Source of the DNA: Smallanthus sonchifolius
Lineage: Eukaryota; Streptophyta; Magnoliopsida; Asterales; Asteraceae
Reading direction: 5' to 3'
Length of the DNA: 64,000 nt
NCBI GenBank assembly: GCA_023525975.1
Contig: CM042029.1
Location: 67,613,429 to 67,677,428 of the forward strand
Shown piece after piece: positions 57,187 to 64,000 of this stretch (the first letter of the stretch is position 1; the number at the start of each line of letters is the position of its first letter). The notes beneath the pieces were generated by a model. The model saw only the letters and a list, made by a program, of their open reading frames with translations, made no database searches and was not told the DNA's origin. A program made the translations under genes and the position numbers.

Positions 57187-60100
57187 GTTGTACTTAGAGA
57201 ATTTTGTAGCCATCGGTCTTTATATCTACAAGAATACTTTTTCTCATGATCTCAGTAACGAAAATAAGCAGAATTTAAATACATCAATTTAGGAATGCAA
57301 AAATGGAAATGCAAACTACGTTCAAAATAAACAAAGGAAATAAACTACTTTCAAGGAGAACCACGTATATTAAGAAATTCCAATAATTCCTCTCCACCAA
57401 TTTTGCCTCTTGAGTGTGTGACTTTCTTCAATTGGGATAGGATTTTTGATATTATTCCTTTCATTCAGTTTAGAAAACGAATGGGCCTGGTGATAACAGG
57501 TTTGGGTCGAGACTGCTTGGTTGGGCCGAAGTCAAGGTCTATAACAAAGTGTACCTTTAATGTAACGAAGAATGCTTTTAGGAGCATTTAGGTGGGAGGT
57601 ACGTGGCACATGAATATGAATTCATATTTGTTGTACTGTGTAAGAGATGTCGGGCCTCGTAAAGGTCACATACGGTAGTGCCCTAGTGAGACTACGATTG
57701 GAGGTGGAAATTTCAATTGGCACTATGTTTCCGTTCATGTCTACGTGTGTATTTGATGTAATACCAAATAACCCATGTTGAACAGTCAGTTTTGTATTGT
57801 TTTAAGCATTTTGCTTTGTACTTTGAGTTGCTTGAACATGAATTTTGTAGCGTGTGTCTTACAGGTTAAAGATGCTAAATGAGCGGAATACGAGCTTTAA
57901 TCAAGAAGCCATCAAAGCACGGAAAATCAGAAGAGCAAAACGTAAAAAAATCATGGAATTAAAGTCTTCGTGACACGTGAAGACTTGGGAGGAGAAGTTC
58001 GCGGTATGTGAAGAAGTTGAAAGCCCACCCAACTAAATTGTCCTTCGCGCCACACGAAGGACTGGCCTACATTGGTTCGCGATACGCGAAGGAACTGCGG
58101 ATAAGGAAAAAGACCTATTTTCATTATTTAAGCATGATTCAACCCTAATTCGCAGTTAACCTTCATTTTGAGGAATTCAGAGCTGCTGAGGACGATTTTC
58201 AGAGGCAGAGATCATCTCGGATCATCAGAGTTAACCATGGTCGCGCGTATAACAAGCATGCGTGGCTAAATCAGTTATGGCTTCCTCGAGGTGGACGGTT
58301 CGTATTGGTTTGCATTTAATTCAGTTTGTTTTATGTATAATATGTGTGTAGTTTCTGACAAGAACATAACGGATTGATGTATTGGTTGATTTAAATAGTT
58401 TATCATTGTGTTTTGAGTTCTTTCTTTATAACTGCGTTTGGTTTATGACAAAACCTAGAAGTGGGTTGGGTGACTAAAGGGGGTTAATTTGACACTAGTA
58501 AATTGGGTGATTGAATTGTACTACAAACCAGTCGTATAGGTTTGCTGACAAGAACCTCTCTTCAATTGCTGTGTTAACTGATTTTCCATTATGTCTTTGT
58601 TGTGTCTAATTACACATCTGAGTTTTGTGTGAAACTTAGAACCTGAAGTTTGGAGGAGGTTGCTTTTCTTTAATATGAATTTTAATATAAGAATCAAAGT
58701 TGCAAAATTCTAAACTAAAACCAATCAATCAAAATTGAACTTTCCACCAATTCCTCGTGCAGAGGACTCGACTTTTCACTTACTATTTAATTCTTATTTT
58801 TTGACCGACCAAACAATATTTTTATCGATGAATGATGCGAGCTTTTATTAACTTTATGATTAAACCTTACTTCAACGTGTGGCACATAGGCTGCAGTTTT
58901 AGCAATGAAGCACATAAAAGTCAACTTAGTGGTGTTTCAATCAGGCTGGAACCCGATGTGTGACACATAAGCAAAACTTAGTTTTTCAGAATAACTGATT
59001 ACTTAAGAATCTAACCCAGTGGTGTTTCAACCAAGCTACAACTCGACGTGTGACATGTAGTCGAAACTTAAACTCTCAACTTAATTAACTAAGCTCGTGC
59101 AATGATGATTTATGGAATGCGAGCGCCACCAACTTTCGGATTTATTATCATAAAAAGAAAGCGGTGTGCCAAATAATTTTAAAAACTTATAATTTTTTGT
59201 TTATAGTACTACCTATCACCCTATATTGACAGTTTCAACGTTACCGTTACCCCTAAGATGAGAACCCACAAGATATCCTGATTTAAATTATTCAATTAAC
59301 TTAGTTACACTTATCACGATGTTTAAGCCTTTTAAAGTCGGCTGGGTCTACCATCACGTTACAAGTTAGACGTGCTTTCTATTATTATTTTCCTTTTATT
59401 TTCAACACGCGGATTCCAATTCTACCTATCATCTTCCATTTATTTACAAAAAATTTAATCCAAGGACATTTTAGAAATTTTTTTATTTTTTTGGGTTTTT
59501 TGATTATACAAACTCAAACTATAGACCTAGACTACGGTCTCCCATCTCCACACTTGAACTCTACATTGCCCCCAATGTAGAATGAAAGACACTCAAAAAA
59601 TATATACATAAAATAAGAAAGACTTAGCTGTTACTGCTTTCAATTCCATATCCATACAATCGTATAGCATTTCATTCGCGATCGTCGGCAAAAACCGTTA
59701 ATAGGTTGCCTTTTACAATAGAATCAAATCAAACTTAGAATATCACCACTCGAATGGAGATTGAGTACGGTTGGATCAATCTAAACCTACAAAGTTAAAC
59801 TCGAAACAACCCAAGAGCATCAAACTGACTCAATGTATAGATAGACTCAATAAAAGTTAAAAGACCCCACGGACTAGACACGACTCAAAAATTACAAAAA
59901 TAAAAAATAAGGGAAAAAATCCTCATGGCAGGTTCTTAGCGTGTCAGAAGACCAAAAGGATCATCTTCGCGTGGCGCAAAGATGTAACTGTTGACCCAGT
60001 TGACTTTTTGATCTTCGTGTGTTGTGAAGATTGAAGGAGAGGTCTTCGTGTGACGCGAAGACCTTATGTTCACAGAAAGTTAAGGACTTTTTTATACTTA

Positions 60101-60608
60101 GAAATTTTTTCACACCCAAAATCCCATTTTTTTTCCAACTCCTAAAAACCCGTACACGCCCTCAATTGCACCCAACATACTTGATAACCCACGAAACTTC
60201 CCCACACTTGGCCGGCTCACACACAAAACGAAAATAAAATCCTAACTCACTGTCGTAGGAATCACGATTGCATTTAGCATATGCAACACGACTTTTAAAC
60301 CCTTCGGTAGACCGAGAGGACGAGTTGAGTCTCGTAAGGGTTTCTACACAACACACCCACAACGTTCAATTAACTAAAAATATAAAAATAAAGCCAACAT
60401 ACCTTAGGTTGCCTCCTAAGAGCGCTAAGTTTAACGTCTTCAGCCGGACGCGATACCTGATTACTTGTTTATAGTGGTCGAGTGGGGTGTTTGCATCAAA
60501 TTTCTTCCATGCTTGTACAAACAACACAAACAGTTCTTGTTCTGCATCAAGAGGTTGTGGTTTCTTTCCCTTCCTTTTCCATTTTCTATACCTTTTCTTC
60601 CTTCCTTT
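57187..60608. other. Tat/Athila-like LTR and non-coding retroelement sequence
   Basis: No coding region is convincing. 57960-58100 has CTTCGCG/CGCGAAG-type dyads (TTCGCG-ATA-CGCGAA at 58076-58090), then a TATTTAAG box near 58120 and leader-like sequence, suggesting a plus-strand LTR. Near 58740-58780 a CCTCGTGCAGAGGACTCGAC stretch resembles, inverted, the sequence at 63160-63190. 59935-60063 has another cluster (GGTCTTCGTG-TGA-CGCGAAGACC). 59540-59580 (a CCCCCAATGTAGAATG stretch) and 60410-60450 (GTTGCCTCCTAAGAGCGC) are words I know from non-coding parts of Athila/Tat elements. Borders not resolved. Confidence 0.4.
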
Positions 60609-61165
60609 CTATGGATTCTCACTTTCCTTCTTTTCAGCTGCACTATCAATCACAACACAATCTTTCTTATCCATATGGTTCACCTTTTCAGGTGCACACT
60701 TGTTAGCATCCATATTAGGTAAGTTTGAAAACACTTTAAAGCTCATTTTCTTATCACCAAATCTCATTCTTACCGTTCCTTCAGCACAATTGATGGTTGC
60801 CCTAGAAGTGGCTAAGAACGATCTACCCAAAATAACAGTCGATTGTGTGTTCTTGACACAATCCAACACTAAAACGTCCACTAGGTAATAAAACTCGCTC
60901 ACCTTCACAATCACATCCTTTACAATCCCCCTAGGACGCGTAGGAGTCTGATTAGCCAACACCATAGTGGTGTGAACTTTCTGTAATGGACCAAAGTTAT
61001 ACTGATCATACAAACTCCTAGTAAAATACTCACACTTGCTCCAAGATCCAAAAATGCTCTATCCATTTTAAACTCACCTACTTGAACAGAAATAATAGGT
61101 ACCCCTGGATCGTGGAGTTTCGGGGGAAGGGTACCCAACAACACGACATTCACACTTGCACTCAA
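60609..61165 (-). pseudogene. Athila/Tat-type Gypsy protease region
   Basis: Minus strand. LPPKLHDPGVPIISVQVG, then FLDLGASVSI, the retropepsin active-site motif in the DLGAS form of this group. After a frame break near 61015 come YDQYNFGPLQ, PRGIVKDVIVKV and VILGRSFLATSRATINC, the second half of the protease fold. It ends in a lysine-rich tail. Reverse transcriptase and integrase, expected to the left, are missing. Confidence 0.85.
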
Positions 61166-61325
61166 ATCAACTTGTTATAGACATTTGTGCCGTCAATTTT
61201 AAGTACTTAAACCTTTCAGACACTCAACATTTTCCCATCTTTCATCCTTTGTTGCGTTCAAAAATGGTAAATTAATTTTATGCTTTTCAAAATTTTCCCA
61301 TCTTTCATCCTTTGTTGGATCATGT

Positions 61326-61855
61326 TTACTCAAAAATGGTAGGATCAAAGACAAAGGAATGCAATGTCCAGAAAATATTCACATTTTCAAGTTTAATTTT
61401 CAGGTTATTTGGTGAAATTAAATCCTGGTCAATGTCAGACTCAGACTCACTGTGTTCCACCACTCTCTCTACAACCAGTGGTGGAGAATGTTCAACATTA
61501 GAAACATCAGATGATGGTTGAAGACTTACCGTATTGATGTGCAAACTTCTTGTGTTGTTGAAACTTGAAGATTGATGTGCAAGGTTGACTTGATTATCAC
61601 TAGGAAGTTTACCGGGGTCTCTTCTGATTGCTGCAACTACCTCAACCAATTGTCTAACTTGTTCTGCCAAGGCTTGATGATCTTTCGCCTGAATCTTCTG
61701 TTGCTGCATTATTCCTTTAATAACGAGGCTTGTAAACTCCTGAAAATCTGATATGATATCATCCGATCCAGATCGGCCTGCTTGTTGATTTTCTTGAATC
61801 TGCCAGTTCGTTTGATAATTTTCTTGACTATGTGAACCTTTAGGGTGGTAGCCTT
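61326..61855 (-). pseudogene. gag: Athila/Tat gag, C-terminal part
   Basis: Minus strand. GYHPKGSHSQENYQTNWQIQ, then a glutamine-rich helical stretch (FTSLVIKGIMQQQKIQAKDH) and an acidic SESESDID end, stop at 61326. It continues the frame of 62632-62860 once the solo LTR is removed. Confidence 0.75.
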
Positions 61856-62636
61856 TGTTGGGAATCATGGTACCAGTTTTAACTTTTAAAACATTAATTA
61901 TTTAAACTTTTTAAATAAATAAATCACATATATTTTAGCGGAAGCGATTTATTAATACCAATACCAGATCAGATCTGGATTCCTTTAAGTGATCTGATTA
62001 CACGCGTATAAACAATATTAAATAACCAACCATAGGGTGTTCAGATTTATACCTTTGATGATAACTAGATCTGTAACACCTTAGTACAATGAACGTCACG
62101 CTAGTTGACACGTACACGAAAACACTGCAAAACGACACACGGATTGGGCAAGAGGGACCCGGTCATAGCGGTGGTGGCGTGCGACAGCGAAGGGGGTTCC
62201 GGCGACGGTGGCAGGCGGTGGCGTGAGACGATGGCCAGTGGCCGACGACGGTGATGCGCAGGGGGCGGGTTTGGCGGCTTTTTGGAGGTGTGGTGTGTTA
62301 GGGTTTGTAGATTAAGGTTATATTTATAATCTCCTTAATTACAAACCACACCCTTGTGAATTAACATTTAATTCTTAGTAATTAACATTTAATTACTTTA
62401 ATGTTTAACACTTAATCATTAAATACCTCGAATATAATTATTTCACTAAATAATTAATCAACTCAATCACCGATAAATATTTCTGTAAATATTAATTCGC
62501 CTCATAAATAATCCATCTTTCGTGACAATTAAATATTATATATTTTGTTCGTTGTCTAAGGTGTAACTCTTTGGATTGTACCTTAATAGTAACGTTGACT
62601 TAATTGACGATCGGACATCATATATCCAACAGCCTT
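61851..62636 (-). mobile_element. Copia-type solo LTR with TSD
   Basis: 776 bp at 61856-62631, TGTTGG...CCAACA ends, TSD GCCTT at 61851-61855 and 62632-62636. On the minus strand a TATA-like ATTATAAATATAACC lies near 62315-62330, followed by a leader and a TTCCGCTAAAATATATGTG end like other Copia LTRs. No internal region, so it arose by LTR-LTR recombination. Confidence 0.9.
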
Positions 62637-63050
62637 GATTGTAATTCTGCTGATAGATTTGATAATCTTGACTACCTCCTTGTTGATTGTACCCTTGGAC
62701 ATTCTGGTACATCTTGTTGTGAGAATCATAGTGTGGATAATTAGAGGGCATCTCTTTATCTTCATAATCTTTCCTCACATATCCCATCCATCTCCTGTAA
62801 TTGCCTTCGAACATTGGGAAATCTTGAGAGCAATCTTGAGCCTAGTGGCCAGGGTCCCCACAGCACATACACGACTCATCATAATTGTGACCATCATCAT
62901 AATCCCCATCCATGACAACATGCACAAGTAACACACCCGAGTAGTATTGAACAAAAAATTAAAACTAACTAAAAAAAAAAAAATAAAATAAATATAATTT
63001 TGGATTTTTTTGTAAAAGTAACAAACTAAAATAAAACTAAAACTAAGCAC
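62637..63050 (-). pseudogene. gag: Athila/Tat gag, zinc-knuckle part
   Basis: Minus strand. CMCCGDPGH, a stop (TAG, plus-strand CTA 62842-62844), AQDC form a CCHC knuckle. Then FPMFEGNYRRWMGYV and a QGYNQQGGSQDYQIYQQNYNQG segment, glutamine/tyrosine-rich as in Athila gag. To the right up to 63050 only short coding pieces remain, so most of the gag capsid has been lost. Confidence 0.75.
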
Positions 63051-63056
63051 ATTGAT

Positions 63057-63074
63057 TCCCCCGCAACGACGCCA
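63057..63074 (-). promoter_or_regulatory. primer binding site of Athila/Tat type
   Basis: Minus strand TGGCGTCGTTGCGGGGGA, close to the TGGCGCCGTTGCCGGGGA-like primer site of Athila/Tat elements, 12 bases inside the LTR end. Confidence 0.75.
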
Positions 63075-63086
63075 TTTTGATCGCGA

Positions 63087-64000
63087 TGTCAAGGTTAATC
63101 ATAAATATATTTATAACTTAGTTCGTAGCTACATTAAACTGTAGTACAGCAAAGTAGGGTGTCGTGTCCGCAGAGAATTCGTGGAGAGTGTTAATTATAT
63201 AAAGTACTTTAAACTTGAATTAGTTTAGAAAATTGGATTGTAAAGCAACAAACTTTAAATTACTTGAAAATAATTACGAGAAAACGGATTGCTTCCGGGT
63301 TCAGATTGCAAGTTTAGTACTGATTTGTACTATTTGGAAGTCACATAGACATGACCCGTTGAATTCTAAATTTAACAAACATCTAATAAGATAGTGACTG
63401 CGTTGAACAACGATTATAAAACCGACTACTTGACACAAGTTAAATCCTAAATAGTTAATTACCAATTTAGAAAACCAAACATAAACAAACAATGGTTCAC
63501 GATATAAAACCGAAAAAGTGATGCATGCATTAATTCAATAAACCGAATTGTTTAGTCAAACAAAGTAAACTATAGAATTCAAATAACCAAACAATTACAT
63601 AAATCCTACACCAAATCAAGTATGAATCAGTTAGAATCACCTTACAAGATCAATCCTACACCCGGAAACAACCACAAATGAATTAGCCGCTCATGGACAT
63701 AATAGATTCTTCAATGTTCAACAACGATCGATCTAGCATGGTTGAAGATGAAAGATTGGTGCTTTTTCTCTGGAAATCGCCTCTAGAATGCTCTGGGATG
63801 GCTGAATGCAAGATAATTCGACAATAGACTCTCACATGGCTTATAATTAGAATTAGGTCAAAATTGCCGTTTTTACATGTTTTCGCGTATCGCGAACCAA
63901 GAACAGGCGATCTTCGCGTATCGCGAAGAACAAAATAGTCGAGTGGCTTTTTTCTGGATTATGGTCCTTCGCTTGTCGTGAACTTTTGCACCCAACTCTT
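63087..64000 (-). mobile_element. Athila/Tat 5' LTR, runs off the window
   Basis: On the minus strand it ends ...TTAACCTTGACA at 63087. A perfect dyad TCTTCGCG-TAT-CGCGAAGA lies at 63911-63929, with related half-sites near 63885-63898 and 63967-63980. Only the R/U5 side and part of U3 are in the window. Confidence 0.65.

Noticed and set aside
60465..60888. Plus-strand frames rich in F and S
   Set aside because: Antisense to the Athila/Tat protease end on the minus strand, which has clear motifs.
1..64000. Integrated viral sequence (pararetrovirus or similar)
   Set aside because: All polymerase remnants show Copia or Gypsy domain order with LTRs, tRNA primer sites and 5-bp duplications.
1..64000. 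tRNA, rRNA or other structural RNA genes
   Set aside because: No cloverleaf or rRNA signature was noticed by eye; the tRNA-like matches are primer binding sites.

Overview
The window is plant nuclear repeat DNA, AT-rich and packed with retrotransposons. Nothing in it looks like an intact cellular gene. The content (Ty1/Copia elements with long gag and an extra ORF after pol, Gypsy elements, a CACTA MITE, Helitron ends, a MULE-like element) points to a dicot. The extra ORF resembles proteins I remember from Asteraceae retroelements, so a daisy-family host is my guess, by memory only.

Layout. 1-3366 is the 3' part of a deleted Gypsy element whose gag zinc knuckle is fused to the integrase end, followed by a 2 kb LTR. 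3367-10068 holds small DNA transposons: a 1.2 kb TIR element with target duplications, a Helitron-like end next to a CDC48 gene fragment, a hairpin MITE, a perfect 44-bp inverted repeat and a 345-bp CACTA MITE.

10069-54500 is a nest of five LTR elements that can be taken apart exactly from target-site duplications (TSDs). The outer host is a compact minus-strand element (10074-54495, TSD GTATG, 357-bp LTRs, about 2.2 kb once inserts are removed). It holds Copia-1 (10884-29371, TSD ATCCA), whose 3' LTR is split by Copia-2 (16058-28945, TSD TCGAG). It also holds Copia-3 (29501-53254, TSD ATAAC), whose pol is split by a Gypsy element with 3.5 kb LTRs and no coding capacity (35639-45995, TSD AATGT). 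LTR differences counted by eye are about 6.4% (outer), 4.4% (Copia-1), 1.5% (Copia-3) and 0.7% (Copia-2), which fits the nesting order.

54501-64000 is minus-strand Gypsy debris: an LTR, a gag with its LTR, and an Athila/Tat-like gag-protease region with a Copia solo LTR (TSD GCCTT) inside gag.

Main observation. Copia-2 and Copia-3 look like Sireviruses (large two-knuckle gag, YVDD polymerase, iMet PBS, extra ORF after pol). Each carries its own unrelated family of short perfect dyad repeats. In both, the same arrangement (dyad cluster, TATA-like box, leader with more dyads, ATG) occurs twice: once at the LTR ahead of gag and once inside the element ahead of the extra ORF. This suggests that the extra ORF has its own internal promoter and that the dyads are shared control sites of the two transcripts. 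At least three other LTR families here also carry private dyad repeats.
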